Part shown: piece after piece, positions 53,883 through 63,103 of the stretch | How the letters are laid out: the number at the start of each line of letters is the position of its first letter | Position numbering within the stretch: position 1 is the first letter of the stretch | Assembly: GCF_001428335.1 (NCBI RefSeq) | Contig: NZ_LMSG01000001.1 | Span: 310,841-374,840 of the forward strand | Direction of reading: 5' to 3' | DNA length: 64,000 nt | Source of the DNA: Arthrobacter sp. Soil762 | GTDB lineage: Bacteria > Actinomycetota > Actinomycetes > Actinomycetales > Micrococcaceae | Notes under the pieces: generated by a model | What the model was told of the DNA's origin: nothing | The model's database searches: none | Seen by the model: only the letters and a program-made list of their open reading frames with translations | Translations under genes and position numbers: made by a program

Positions 53883-53972
53883 AGCCGGGCTCCTGGTGTA
53901 CTGCCGGGCTCTTGGGGGTAGGACCGGCTATCCGAACATATCTACGAATACCCTAGCAAGCGCCCCGGACAT

Positions 53973-54551
53973 TCAGCGTGCGCGGCGCGCTTTCGCCTCG
54001 GCATCGGCCCACGCGCGCTGGGCCGGCGTCAGCGACAGGCTGCCGGGGCCGGTGGTGGCCACCGCGGCTCCGCTGCCCGCGCGCCAAGCATGCGTGATGG
54101 CAAGGGCCAGGGCATCTGCGGCGTCCGCCGGCCGCGGCGGCGCGTCCAGCCTGAGGATTTTTGTGACGAGTTTGGTCACGGCTTCCTTGTTGGACGTGCC
54201 GCTGCCGGTCACCGCTGCTTTCACTTCCGACGGCGTGTGCAGAGCCACTGGGATCCCGCGCCGGGCGGCGGCGGCAATCACCACACCGGAAGCCTGCGCC
54301 ACACCCATCACCGTGCTGACGTTGAGCTGGGAAAAAACGCGTTCGACGGCGAGCACCTGGGGTTCGTAGCGGTCCAGCCACTCGTCGATGGCCAAGGCAA
54401 TAACCAGCAGGCGCTGGTCCAGGGTCTCTTCGGGAGAGGTACCCACCACCCCCACTGCCACCATTGTGGCGCGCCTGTTCCGCTCGACGTCGACCACGCC
54501 GATGCCGCACCGGGTGAGGCCCGGGTCAACACCTAATACGCGCAGGGTCAC
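53973..54551 (-). CDS. ruvC: Holliday junction resolvase RuvC
   Basis: Endonuclease that resolves four-way junctions. The 192-residue protein has the acidic catalytic residues Asp in [14 protein letters not shown] (5-18), Glu in [10 protein letters not shown] (about 67) and Asp in [12 protein letters not shown] (about 140). The C-terminal tail is basic (KARRAR). The start is GTG. Gene order ruvC-ruvA-ruvB downstream of yebC and pdxT is typical of actinobacteria. Confidence 0.97.
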   Translation of the reverse strand: MTLRVLGVDPGLTRCGIGVVDVERNRRATMVAVGVVGTSPEETLDQRLLVIALAIDEWLDRYEPQVLAVERVFSQLNVSTVMGVAQASGVVIAAAARRGIPVALHTPSEVKAAVTGSGTSNKEAVTKLVTKILRLDAPPRPADAADALALAITHAWRAGSGAAVATTGPGSLSLTPAQRAWADAEAKARRAR

Positions 54552-54586
54552 CCTGGGACATCCGCCTTAGGCCACAAAGCGGAAGG

Positions 54587-55342
54587 TCACTCAGCTTCCA
54601 GGGCGGCCTGGACTTCGTCGCTGAGGTCGGCGTTGCTGTACACGTTCTGGACGTCGTCGAGCTCTTCCAAGGCGTCCACGAGCTTCATGAACTTCTTGGC
54701 GGCATCGAGGTCCAGCGGCACCTGCATGGACGGCACAAACTCGGCCTCGTCGGTCTCGTATTCGATTCCGGCTTCCTTGAGGGCATCGCGGATGGCCTGG
54801 AGGTCGGTCGGCTCGGAGTGGATCTCGAAGCTTTCCCCATTGTCCTTGACTTCCTCGGCTCCGGCGTCGAGGACGGCCATCAGGACGTCGTCCTCGCTCA
54901 GGCCGTTCTTCGGCAGCGAGACAACGCCCTTGCGGCTGAACAGGTAGCTGACCGAACCGGGATCGGCGATGGTGCCGCCGTTGCGGGAGATGGCCAGGCG
55001 GACCTCGGAGGCGGCACGGTTCTTGTTGTCCGTGAGGCACTCGATCAGCAGCGCCGAACCCTGCGGGCCGCGGCATTCGTACATGATCTCGGTGTAGTCA
55101 ACCACTTCGCCGGTAAGGCCGGCGCCGCGCTTGATGGCGCGGTCGATGTTGTCAGCGGGCACCGACGTCTTCTTGGCCTTGGTCACAGCGAGTTCCAGGC
55201 CCGGGTTGCCCTGGAGGTCCGGTCCGCCCATACGCGCAGCAACTTCGATGTTCTTGATCAGCTTGGCAAACGATTTAGCACGGCGGCTATCAAGAATGGC
55301 CTTTTTGTGCTTGGTTGTTGCCCATTTGGAGTGTCCAGACAT
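54587..55342 (-). CDS. YebC/PmpR-family protein
   Basis: Protein of 251 residues with the family N-terminus [20 protein letters not shown]. Long annotated as a transcriptional regulator, the family has more recently been linked to translation of difficult proline-rich sequences. Three domains are recognisable by length and by [19 protein letters not shown] and [11 protein letters not shown]. It starts 3 bases after pdxT and precedes ruvC, so it belongs to a pdxT-yebC-ruvCAB unit. Confidence 0.95.
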   Translation of the reverse strand: MSGHSKWATTKHKKAILDSRRAKSFAKLIKNIEVAARMGGPDLQGNPGLELAVTKAKKTSVPADNIDRAIKRGAGLTGEVVDYTEIMYECRGPQGSALLIECLTDNKNRAASEVRLAISRNGGTIADPGSVSYLFSRKGVVSLPKNGLSEDDVLMAVLDAGAEEVKDNGESFEIHSEPTDLQAIRDALKEAGIEYETDEAEFVPSMQVPLDLDAAKKFMKLVDALEELDDVQNVYSNADLSDEVQAALEAE

Positions 55343-55345
55343 GCT

Positions 55346-56056
55346 TTACGCGTCTCCTCTGATCATGCGGATAAAAAGTTCATGTACGCGTTTCTCCCCA
55401 GTCACTTCCGGGTGGAAGGAGGTGGCCAGCAGGTGGCCGGAACGCACTGCCACAATTCTAGCTGTCCCCGGCAGAGTCGCCGCGTGGGACGCGTGCTCAG
55501 GGTCTGCGGGCTCCACCTGGGCCAGTATCTCCACGCCGTCGCCGACGCGTTCCACCCAGGGGCCGCGGATGAACACTGCGTGTACTGGAGCGACACCGGA
55601 TTCCGTGGCGCTGAAGTCCAGGCCCTTGAAATCCAGGTCCGTTTCGAACGACTCGCGCTGCCGGCCGAAGGCGTTGCGCCGCACTGTGATGTCCAGGCCG
55701 CCGAAGGTCTGCTGCGGGTGGCCGGCCAGGTCCGTGGCGGGATCGGCGATCTCGTCGGCGAGGAGGATCATGCCGGCACAGGAACCGTAGACCGGCAGTC
55801 CGTCGCGGATCCGGTCCTTCAACGGTCCGGCCAGCTCAAAGGCGCGGGCCAGCTTGTCGATGGCCGTGGATTCTCCGCCGGGAATGATGAGGCCGTCCAG
55901 GCCGTCCAGTTCGGAGGGGCGGCGGATTCCGACGCCGGCGGCACCCGCGGCTTCCACGGCCCGCAAGTGTTCGCGGAAGTCGCCCTGAAGTGCCAGGACG
56001 CCGATCCGGAGGCCCGAGCCCACGCGTGCAGAAGCAGCCGAAAGGGGGTTTGTCAT
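55346..56056 (-). CDS. pdxT: Pyridoxal 5'-phosphate synthase glutaminase subunit PdxT
   Basis: Supplies ammonia from glutamine to PdxS for vitamin B6 synthesis. The 236-residue protein has [16 protein letters not shown] (21-36), the substrate-binding PGGEST, the nucleophile Cys in [12 protein letters not shown] and the catalytic His-Glu in [10 protein letters not shown]. The ATG has no ribosome site, but TATGCT ends six bases before it (leaderless). Its partner pdxS lies 7 kb away on the same strand instead of adjacent. Confidence 0.96.
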   Translation of the reverse strand: MTNPLSAASARVGSGLRIGVLALQGDFREHLRAVEAAGAAGVGIRRPSELDGLDGLIIPGGESTAIDKLARAFELAGPLKDRIRDGLPVYGSCAGMILLADEIADPATDLAGHPQQTFGGLDITVRRNAFGRQRESFETDLDFKGLDFSATESGVAPVHAVFIRGPWVERVGDGVEILAQVEPADPEHASHAATLPGTARIVAVRSGHLLATSFHPEVTGEKRVHELFIRMIRGDA

Positions 56057-56062
56057 CCAATC

Positions 56063-56068
56063 AGCATA
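56063..56068 (-). promoter_or_regulatory. pdxT -10 hexamer (leaderless arrangement)
   Basis: TATGCT ends six bases before the pdxT ATG on the minus strand. No Shine-Dalgarno is present. Confidence 0.5.
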
Positions 56069-56133
56069 ATGTGCGCTGGTCCCGGGGCGGCGCCGGAAGC
56101 GCTTCCGGGAAGGGTTCTATGCCGTTGCTGGGA

Positions 56134-56139
56134 TATATT
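56134..56139 (+). promoter_or_regulatory. murT -10 hexamer (leaderless arrangement)
   Basis: TATATT ends seven bases before the murT ATG. It is close to consensus, and there is no good Shine-Dalgarno between it and the start. Confidence 0.55.
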
Positions 56140-56146
56140 ACAGAGC

Positions 56147-57439
56147 ATGCTTTACATCAGTGTTCCGCTCGGCAAGCTGGTCCGCCGGGTGTCCCGGCTC
56201 AGGGGCGGAGGGTCCGCGCTGCCCGGGCTGGTGGTCGAAAAAATCGATCCCGGCTTTATGCAGCGGACGCTCTCCACGCTCCCCCACGGCGTCGCCGTGG
56301 TGAGCGGAACCAACGGCAAAACCACCACCACCAAGATGGTGGTGGAACTCCTGGAAAGCCAGGGCCTGAAGGTCTTCACCAACCGCACCGGCAGCAATTT
56401 CACCCGCGGCGTGGCGGCCGCCCTGCTGGGCGAAGTGGACTGGCGCGGCAGGCTCAGGGCCGACGTCGCCGTGCTGGAGCTCGACGAAGCCCACGCCACG
56501 CATTTTGTGAACCGTGTTCCGCCGCGGTACAGCCTCCTGCTCAACGTCCTGCGTGACCAATTGGACCGGTTCGGCGAGATCGACAAAACGGCCCAGCTGC
56601 TGCAGCACATCGCCGACAAAACCACCGGAACAGTAGTCCTCAACCGGGAGGATCCGCGGGTGGCCCGCATCGCGGAAACCCTCACCGGCCAGGACGTCCA
56701 GTACTTCGGCCTGGACGATTCGCTCCTGAGCACCTTCCCCAACGACGACGACATGCGGGCAGCGCCCGGCAGCCCCGCCCCCGCAGCGCTCCCCCACAAG
56801 CCAGCGGCCGACGTCGTACTCCGCAAAGTAGGGCCGGACACCGCCGATTTTGAGTACGACGGCGCCACGGTCACCACCGCGATGAAGCTCCGCGGCGTCT
56901 ACAACATCTTTAACGCGGCTGCGGCGCTGACCCTGGCCCGCAGCATCTGCGGCGGCGGTGCCGCCACAGCCGACCACGCCACCCTGCTCACCGCGCTGTC
57001 CCAGGTGGAGCCGGCGTTCGGCCGCGGCGAAAGCCTCACGGTGGACGGCCAGCCCCTGGACCTCGTCCTGGTGAAGAACCCCAGCGGTTTCCGGCTGGGA
57101 CTGAAGTCCTTCCCCGCAGGCGGTTACGCCACCATGATCGCCATCAACGACAACTACGCCGACGGCCGGGACATGTCCTGGCTCTGGGACGTGGAATTCG
57201 ATTCGCTCCGCGACGGCGGCGTGGACCAGCTGACAGGTTCCCGCGCCTACGACATGGCGCTGCGGCTGCAGTATGACGACGTCCGGATCGGCGGTGTCCA
57301 GCCTGAGATCGGGCCCGCACTCGCCGCGTTCATCCGGGACGCCAAGGGCAAACCGAAGCGGATCTTCTGCACCTACACAGCCATGCTGGCCATCCGCCGC
57401 GAGCTGTCCAAAATCACCACAGTGGAGGTGGTCTCATGA
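56147..57439 (+). CDS. murT: Lipid II isoglutaminyl synthase subunit MurT (Mur ligase-like)
   Basis: Activates D-glutamate of lipid II for amidation together with GatD. The 430-residue protein has the ATP loop GTNGKTTTTK (54-63), NRTGSNFTRG, LELDEAH, the Mur central domain, and the conserved NDNYADGRDMSWLWD (334-348) with the catalytic Asp. The four-cysteine zinc ribbon of the staphylococcal and streptococcal proteins is missing: no Cys occurs between about residues 150 and 270. The frame extends far upstream, but family sequence begins at this ATG. It overlaps gatD by 4 bases. Confidence 0.94.
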   Translation: MLYISVPLGKLVRRVSRLRGGGSALPGLVVEKIDPGFMQRTLSTLPHGVAVVSGTNGKTTTTKMVVELLESQGLKVFTNRTGSNFTRGVAAALLGEVDWRGRLRADVAVLELDEAHATHFVNRVPPRYSLLLNVLRDQLDRFGEIDKTAQLLQHIADKTTGTVVLNREDPRVARIAETLTGQDVQYFGLDDSLLSTFPNDDDMRAAPGSPAPAALPHKPAADVVLRKVGPDTADFEYDGATVTTAMKLRGVYNIFNAAAALTLARSICGGGAATADHATLLTALSQVEPAFGRGESLTVDGQPLDLVLVKNPSGFRLGLKSFPAGGYATMIAINDNYADGRDMSWLWDVEFDSLRDGGVDQLTGSRAYDMALRLQYDDVRIGGVQPEIGPALAAFIRDAKGKPKRIFCTYTAMLAIRRELSKITTVEVVS

Positions 57440-58203
57440 CCGCTGAATCAACCGGCATCGGGCCGAACGGCGTCGAACAGAATTCCAAGGGGACCATCCG
57501 GGTCCTGCAGCTCTACCCGCGGGACATGAACATCTACGGCGACTGGGGCAACGCCCTGGTGCTCAAGCAGCGGATCAGCTGGCACGGCTACACCCCGGAG
57601 CTGTTGGAGTACAACGTCGGCGACGAATTTCCCGCCGATGTTGACCTGATTGTCGGGGGCGGCGGCCAGGACAGCGGACAGCTGGTCATCAAGGACGACC
57701 TGCAGTCGCAGGCCGGCGTCCTCACGAAGCTGGCCGAGGACGGCGCACCCATGCTGGTGATCTGCGGGCTGTACCAGCTGTTCGGGCGCTTCTTCAAAAC
57801 CCGTTTAGGCTCGGTCATACCGGGCATCGGTGTCCTGGACGTGGAGACACACGGCACGGACGAGCGCCTGATCGGCAACGTCCGGGTGGCCACCGAAGAG
57901 TTCGGCGAGGTGTTGGGATACGAAAACCACAGCGGGCAGACCACGCTGGGTGCGGGCGTCCGGCCGTTGGGGACCACCGCGAAAGGTACCGGCAACAACA
58001 GCAGCGACGGTCACGAGGGCGCACGCTACAAGAATGTTGTGGCCAGCTACCTGCACGGTTCGCTGCTGCCCAAGAACCCTGCCATCGCCGACTTCCTCAT
58101 CAGGACCGCGGCCGAGCGTAAATACGGCACCTTCACGGCCGGCGCGCCGGACGACCGCTACGCAGTGCTGGCCCGGGAGCACGCAGCCCGCCGGCCGCGC
58201 TGA
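57436..58203 (+). CDS. gatD: Lipid II isoglutaminyl synthase glutaminase subunit GatD
   Basis: Class I amidotransferase that delivers ammonia to MurT, turning D-isoglutamate into D-isoglutamine in the cell-wall precursor. The 255-residue protein has the N-terminal LYPRDMNIYGDWGNALVLK, GGGGQDSGQ, the nucleophile Cys110 in LVICGLYQLFG and the catalytic His207 in SYLHGSLLPKN. The ATG overlaps the murT stop (ATGA), so the two subunits are made in step. Confidence 0.95.
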   Translation: MTAESTGIGPNGVEQNSKGTIRVLQLYPRDMNIYGDWGNALVLKQRISWHGYTPELLEYNVGDEFPADVDLIVGGGGQDSGQLVIKDDLQSQAGVLTKLAEDGAPMLVICGLYQLFGRFFKTRLGSVIPGIGVLDVETHGTDERLIGNVRVATEEFGEVLGYENHSGQTTLGAGVRPLGTTAKGTGNNSSDGHEGARYKNVVASYLHGSLLPKNPAIADFLIRTAAERKYGTFTAGAPDDRYAVLAREHAARRPR

Positions 58204-58254
58204 TCGGTGCCTCGCTGAATAGCGCTGCGCTGACGGTTTCCCCGTCGAAGTGCC

Positions 58255-59508
58255 TCAGGGGTCCTTCGTGATTAGCAGTTCATGCGCGCCCGCAGCAGCC
58301 GCGCCCATCGAGTCCACCACGGTGGAAGTCCGCACCCTGGTGGCCGCATCGGCCTCGGGTGTTGCACACACGCCCTGCGGCGCGTCGGTTGCCACCGAGC
58401 ACCAGCGGTACGGGTCGCGGACAATCACCGACGGAGCCCAGGCGAGGTCCGACGCCGTCCACTTCCCTGCTGCGTCCTGGCTGAACTGTGCCCGCACCAG
58501 CAGACCCTCGTTGTTCACCACATACCAGGGCGACAGTTCGGTGACTCCGTTGCCCAGCCCGTAGACGATCCAGGTTCCCTTGTAGTTTTCTATGGGCAGC
58601 ACGGAGTGGGTGTGGTGGCCGTAGATCATGGTGAACTGGCCGCTGTCCACCAGGGCGTGGGCCACATCCTGCTGCTGGGCGTTCGCCTGGCTCTCGTACT
58701 CGTCGCCGGCATGCATGGCACCGAGCACGATGTCCGCGCCGAGCGCCCGTGCCTTCACGGCCTTGGCGATCATGGTGGGCGCGTCCAGCATGTCCACCTG
58801 CCAGTCGTATTCCGGATATTGGCCGTTGAGGCCGTAGGTCCCCTGAATGATGGCAATCTTGGCGGCGCTGGTCTGCAGGATCAGGATTCCCTGCGACTCG
58901 GTCGCGGTGCGGTAGGAACCGGTGTGCTTCAGCCCCGCGGCATCCAGGGCGTCCAGGGTGCGCAGAACTCCGTCGGTGCTCCGGTCGATCGTGTGGTTGC
59001 TCGCGGTAGTGCAGGCCTGGTAACCCACTGCTTTGGATGCTGTGATGATCTGGGGCGGGACGTTGAACGACGGGTACGCGGAGAACGGACCATCGGGGCC
59101 GGCCACTGGAGTTTCCTGGTGGCAGATGGCGAGGTCGCTTGCTTGGATGTACTTGCGCTGGCCTTCGAGGAGCGGGGTGAAGTCCAGGCCTGGCTTGCCT
59201 GCCGCGGCGGCGTCATCGCGGGCCTGTTGCCAGAGCTGGGCGTGCACCAGCATGTCGCCGGTCACCAGCACGGACGTGCAGCGCAACGTGGGACACGCTG
59301 GCCCCGCGCCCGGGGTGGGCGTGGGCGTCGGGGTGGGGGTCGACGTCGGGCTTTGCCGCCCTGTCCCGGCGCCGGTACTCGCGGCCGCACCGGAGGAAGG
59401 AACGCCCTGCTCGGCGATCAGGCCGCATCCCGCCAGCAGCGCCGCGGCCAGGATGCCGCCGGACACCGCAGCAGCGCAGCGGGCAACAATGCCACGAGTT
59501 TTCCCCAT
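58255..59508 (-). CDS. CapA-family lipoprotein (metallophosphatase fold)
   Basis: Exported protein of 417 residues. A signal peptide ends in the lipobox LLAGC with Cys28, followed by a Thr-Pro repeat linker (about 45-65). The CapA/PgsA domain shows VTGDMLVHAQLW, a GAMHAGDEYE motif and YGHHTHSVLP, which make a calcineurin-like metal site. Related proteins function in poly-gamma-glutamate capsule formation, but no pgsBC genes are nearby, so the substrate is unknown. It is convergent with gatD. Confidence 0.88.
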   Translation of the reverse strand: MGKTRGIVARCAAAVSGGILAAALLAGCGLIAEQGVPSSGAAASTGAGTGRQSPTSTPTPTPTPTPGAGPACPTLRCTSVLVTGDMLVHAQLWQQARDDAAAAGKPGLDFTPLLEGQRKYIQASDLAICHQETPVAGPDGPFSAYPSFNVPPQIITASKAVGYQACTTASNHTIDRSTDGVLRTLDALDAAGLKHTGSYRTATESQGILILQTSAAKIAIIQGTYGLNGQYPEYDWQVDMLDAPTMIAKAVKARALGADIVLGAMHAGDEYESQANAQQQDVAHALVDSGQFTMIYGHHTHSVLPIENYKGTWIVYGLGNGVTELSPWYVVNNEGLLVRAQFSQDAAGKWTASDLAWAPSVIVRDPYRWCSVATDAPQGVCATPEADAATRVRTSTVVDSMGAAAAGAHELLITKDP

Positions 59509-59515
59509 AGACGTG

Positions 59516-59521
59516 ATTCTA
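59516..59521 (-). promoter_or_regulatory. capA-like gene -10 hexamer (leaderless arrangement)
   Basis: TAGAAT ends seven bases before the ATG on the minus strand, a near-consensus -10. No Shine-Dalgarno is present. Confidence 0.5.
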
Positions 59522-59774
59522 GGTTTTGAAGTCCCAGGAAGCCCGCATTTGGCTCATTGAGAAACACTCCCGGATATGAAAGCCCTGACGTTGTGACAAA
59601 TCCGCTCCTCGCTGAGCTCCAGGCCATCGTGGACAATCCGGAGCCCGCAACATTTGAAGCCGCAGGCGCAGACTGACCTCCCCCGCCGCCGTCGTCCTCT
59701 GCCTGAGTCCACGCCGAAGCGCTAAGCTTCACGTATCGGCGCCGTCCGCACCGAACAGCGGCAGTGGAGAAGCA

Positions 59775-61415
59775 ATGGCGGCAGACCCTCTCCGTCTGGG
59801 CCGGGAGGCTTTCAGGCGACAGGAATGGGCGAATGCACACGCCCTCCTGACTGATGCTGACCGCCAGTCGTTGCTCGAACCCGACGATCTCGAGCTCGTG
59901 GCCAATGCGGCCTACCTCGTCGGCCACGACGACGAAGGATCAAGGCTACTGGCCCGCGAGTATCGGGCACGACTGGCCCACACGGACCATTCGGGGGCGG
60001 CGCGAAGCGCTATCTGGCTTGCCCTGCACTTTATCCTCAGCGGCGAAGAAACGCTGGCGAATGCGTGGCTGCAACGGGCACGGCGTGTGCTTCCCGACGA
60101 CCTGGACTGTGTGGAGCAGGGACTGCAACTTGTGCCGGCCGGCCTTGAAAGCGCCGCCCAGGGCGATGCCGCAACAGCAACCGCAAGTTTCGGGACCGCA
60201 CTGGAAATCGGCCACCGCTTCGGACATCAGGACCTTGCAGCCCTTGCAAGGACGGGCCTAAGCGAGTCGCTGATCGCAACGGGTGATACCCGGCAGGCAA
60301 TGCCGCTGTTGGATGAAGTTTTTGTGAGCGTGACCGCCCATGAACTTTCCCCAGTCACCGCCGGGATTGTGTATTGCGCGGTCATCGAAGCGTGTATGGA
60401 CGCCTTCGATCTGCCTCGGGCACAGGAGTGGACGGCCGCATTCACCCGGTGGTGCGCCGCCCAGCCGGATATGGTCCCCTATCAAGGCAATTGCCAGATC
60501 CACCGGGCACGGATCATGCAATTTCAGGGAGCATGGCCCGATGCATTCGATGCTGCACAGGATGCCTACCGCCGGCTCGTCGGACCGCTTACCCGGCCGG
60601 GAATCGGTGCTGCGCTATACCAGCTTGCCGAACTGCACCGTCTGAGAGGCCAGTTCACCGAAGCCAAGGACACCTATCTGCAGGCCAGCCGCTGGGTAAG
60701 GGATCCGCAGCCCGGTCTCGCGCTGTTGCTGCTCACGCAAGGCCGGACAGAGGCCGCCGTGGCCGCGATCCGCCGGTCCCTTGCGGAAACCGCGTCTCCG
60801 CCGGAGCGTTCCCGGCTCCTCGGTGGTGCCGTTGAGATCATGCTGGCATCGGCTGACCTTTCCGGCGCACGGGCCGCCGCCGAAGAACTGGGGGCCAGGG
60901 CCGGGGCCTTGGGCAGTCTGTGGCTGAATGCGGAGACTGCCCAGTGGGAGGGAGCCCTACTTCTCGCGGAGCAAGAATACGCGGCGGCTTTGGGAGCGGC
61001 ACGTCAGGCATGGTCAGCATGGCAGCAGCTCGACGCACCCTATGAGTCAGCACGTACCAGGGTGCTTATGGGACGGGCTTATCGCGGGCTGGGCGACGGG
61101 CACTCGGCCGAACTGGAGTTTGATGCCGCCAGATGGGCTTTCCTCCATCTTGGCGCAGGGCCGGATGCAGCGAACGTGGACAGATATTCGAACCGGCGAC
61201 AGGCTATTAGGGCGAATCCGCTGACCGTCCGGGAGACTCAGGTGCTGCTCCTTGTCGCCAGTGGAAAGTCCAACCGCGAGATTGCAGCTGAACTGTTCCT
61301 CAGCGAAAAGACGGTAGCCCATCACGCCAGTAATATCTTCACGAAGTTGGATCTGACGTCACGTGCCGCCGCTACTGCCTATGCCTACGAGCACGGACTT
61401 ATCAACCGAAGCTGA
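59775..61415 (+). CDS. LuxR-family regulator with TPR-like sensor region
   Basis: Protein of 546 residues. The C-terminal about 66 residues form a LuxR helix-turn-helix (NPLTVRETQVLLLVASGKS then NREIAAELFLSEKTVAHHAS). The rest is helical and TPR-like, as in the C-terminal parts of LAL or MalT regulators, but there is no Walker A or B, so the ATPase module of those proteins is missing. GGAGA precedes the ATG. It stands 115 bases before the flavin oxidase gene on the same strand and may regulate it. Confidence 0.88.
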   Translation: MAADPLRLGREAFRRQEWANAHALLTDADRQSLLEPDDLELVANAAYLVGHDDEGSRLLAREYRARLAHTDHSGAARSAIWLALHFILSGEETLANAWLQRARRVLPDDLDCVEQGLQLVPAGLESAAQGDAATATASFGTALEIGHRFGHQDLAALARTGLSESLIATGDTRQAMPLLDEVFVSVTAHELSPVTAGIVYCAVIEACMDAFDLPRAQEWTAAFTRWCAAQPDMVPYQGNCQIHRARIMQFQGAWPDAFDAAQDAYRRLVGPLTRPGIGAALYQLAELHRLRGQFTEAKDTYLQASRWVRDPQPGLALLLLTQGRTEAAVAAIRRSLAETASPPERSRLLGGAVEIMLASADLSGARAAAEELGARAGALGSLWLNAETAQWEGALLLAEQEYAAALGAARQAWSAWQQLDAPYESARTRVLMGRAYRGLGDGHSAELEFDAARWAFLHLGAGPDAANVDRYSNRRQAIRANPLTVRETQVLLLVASGKSNREIAAELFLSEKTVAHHASNIFTKLDLTSRAAATAYAYEHGLINRS

Positions 61416-61530
61416 TGCAGACTGGGCAAAATTTCCCACCTTGCCATCACGGGCAGTTCTACCGATGCGGAGGCGGGGTGCAGAACCATAGCATCCTAAT
61501 TAAGAAGTCTGAAAGACCAATGGAGGTGCC

Positions 61531-63030
61531 GTGATGATCAGGGAATCGAACAAGGCTGCCGAGGCGGGCAGCCGCCCCACCGAGGTAGAAGTCGGTGGGC
61601 TCGATGGCTTCCCGGTGATCCTAACATCGGTGGATCTGGCCAAACTCGCATCACTGCTGGCAGAGCCAGTGCTACGCCCAGGCGACTCCGGCTGGGGTTC
61701 GGCCGTCCTGCTCTGGAACGGTCTTGTGACAAAGGAACCGGCCCTGGTGGTCCAGCCGACATCGGCGCGGGAGGTCTCGGCCGTTGTTATGTTCGCCGCG
61801 GAACACAGGCTGCAGATCAGCACCAAGGGCGGCGGCCACAACATCGCCGGTACCGCCATCGCCGACAGAGGCCTCATGTTGGATATGTCGAGGATGAACT
61901 CAGTCGAAGTGGACCCGGCGGCCAGGCTCGCCCAGGTTGGACCGGGCTGCCTGCTGCAGGACGTAGACCGGGCCACGCAGGAACACGGGCTGGCCACTGT
62001 CCTCGGATTCATCTCCGAAGTGGGTGTGGCCGGCCTGACCCTCGGGGGCGGCCTCGGCTATCTGACCCGCAGGTTCGGGTGGACTGTGGACAACCTTGAG
62101 GACGTTGAGATTGTCACATCCGACGGGCTGGTCCGCACCGCCAGCCGTAAAGAGAACCCGGATCTGTTCTGGGGCGTCCGCGGCGCGGGGGCTAATCTTG
62201 GCGTGGTCACGCGCTTCGCGCTCCGGCTGCACCAAGTGGGGCCCACAGTGTATGGCGGCCTCATCGCCTGGCCTTTCGAACGCACCGACGAAATCCTCGG
62301 TACGTACCGGACAATCACGTCCCGCGCGCCACGCGAGCTCGCCGTGTGGCTGATCCTCATGACTGCCCCGGCGGAACCTTTCATTCCTGTACGGTGGCAG
62401 GGCAAGAAGCTCTGCGCCATGGCAGTTTGCTACAGCGGCGAACTCCAAAACGTCCCGGAAGTTATGGCATCCATCCGGGAAATTGGTGATCCCGCCGTGG
62501 ATCTCCTGGCGGAGCAGCCGTACACACAGGTCCAGTCCTATCTGGATGACAGTGAGCCGAAGGGCCTCCACTACTACTGGAAGACGGAGTATGCCGACGG
62601 GCTGAGCGACGGTCTGCTCTCCACCATCCGCGAGCTCTTCGATGGCTGCCCCATAGAGGGGGCCGAGCTCGGTATCCTTCACCTCGCCGGCGCCCTGAAT
62701 GAGCACCCTGAGGATGACGGTGCGGTGGGCAACCGAAACGCCCGGTACGTCATCGGATCCAATGGCATGTGGGACCCCGGCGATCCCGCCGCGAACACGT
62801 ACCGAACGTGGATCCGAGAATCATGGGAGCGGCAACGTCCGTTCACAGCCGGTCGCAGTTACATCAACTTCCAGACAGCGGACGAGGGGCAACAACAGGT
62901 CCGGGCCGCCTACGGCACCAACTATGAACGCCTGGTTCAGGTGAAAACGAAGTACGATCCCGATAATTTGTTCAGAACCAACCGCAACATTGCCCCATCC
63001 GTTCCTGCCAGCGAATCCAGAGGCGGCTGA
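61531..63030 (+). CDS. FAD-binding oxidoreductase of the berberine-bridge (BBE) type
   Basis: Flavin oxidase or dehydrogenase of 499 residues. The FAD_binding_4 domain has STKGGGHNIAGTA with His103, a likely covalent FAD attachment. The second attachment Cys of bicovalent enzymes is absent, as the loop reads GFISEVGVAGLTLGGGLGYL. The C-terminal BBE domain has YINFQTADEG and KTKYDPDNLFRTNRNI. Substrates of relatives range from sugars to secondary metabolites, so none is assigned. A GTG and an ATG are adjacent (61531 and 61534) behind GGAGG. Confidence 0.9.
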   Translation: MMIRESNKAAEAGSRPTEVEVGGLDGFPVILTSVDLAKLASLLAEPVLRPGDSGWGSAVLLWNGLVTKEPALVVQPTSAREVSAVVMFAAEHRLQISTKGGGHNIAGTAIADRGLMLDMSRMNSVEVDPAARLAQVGPGCLLQDVDRATQEHGLATVLGFISEVGVAGLTLGGGLGYLTRRFGWTVDNLEDVEIVTSDGLVRTASRKENPDLFWGVRGAGANLGVVTRFALRLHQVGPTVYGGLIAWPFERTDEILGTYRTITSRAPRELAVWLILMTAPAEPFIPVRWQGKKLCAMAVCYSGELQNVPEVMASIREIGDPAVDLLAEQPYTQVQSYLDDSEPKGLHYYWKTEYADGLSDGLLSTIRELFDGCPIEGAELGILHLAGALNEHPEDDGAVGNRNARYVIGSNGMWDPGDPAANTYRTWIRESWERQRPFTAGRSYINFQTADEGQQQVRAAYGTNYERLVQVKTKYDPDNLFRTNRNIAPSVPASESRGG

Positions 63031-63042
63031 GGGAGCCAACGC

Positions 63043-63087
63043 ACGACGGCGGCGGGTCACCTTTGAAGGGTGACCCGCCGCCGTCGT
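63043..63087. terminator. Bidirectional terminator between the flavin oxidase gene and pdxS
   Basis: Perfect 19-base arms (63043-63061 and 63069-63087) containing ACGACGGCGGCGGGTCACC with a 7-base loop. It lies 12 bases after the oxidase stop and 16 bases after the pdxS stop. In the plus direction it is followed by ACUACUUUUAG. Confidence 0.85.
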
Positions 63088-63103
63088 ACTACTTTTAGAG
63101 CTG

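Noticed and set aside
53883..53972. Possible LexA (SOS) box near ruvCAB
   Set aside because: No GAACnnnnGTTC-type palindrome was found in the gaps around ruvC, ruvA or yebC.
54818..56146. Long upstream extension of the murT frame on the plus strand
   Set aside because: It runs opposite yebC and pdxT. Mur ligase sequence begins only at 56147, where a -10 hexamer sits seven bases upstream.
59325..59375. Tandem-looking GGGCGTGGGCGTCGGGG stretch
   Set aside because: It is the coding sequence of the Thr-Pro linker in the lipoprotein, not a CRISPR or regulatory repeat.
59593..59676. 27-codon GTG frame in the gap between the capA-like gene and the LuxR gene
   Set aside because: No ribosome site, no hydrophobic or charged pattern of note, and a length expected by chance in this base composition.
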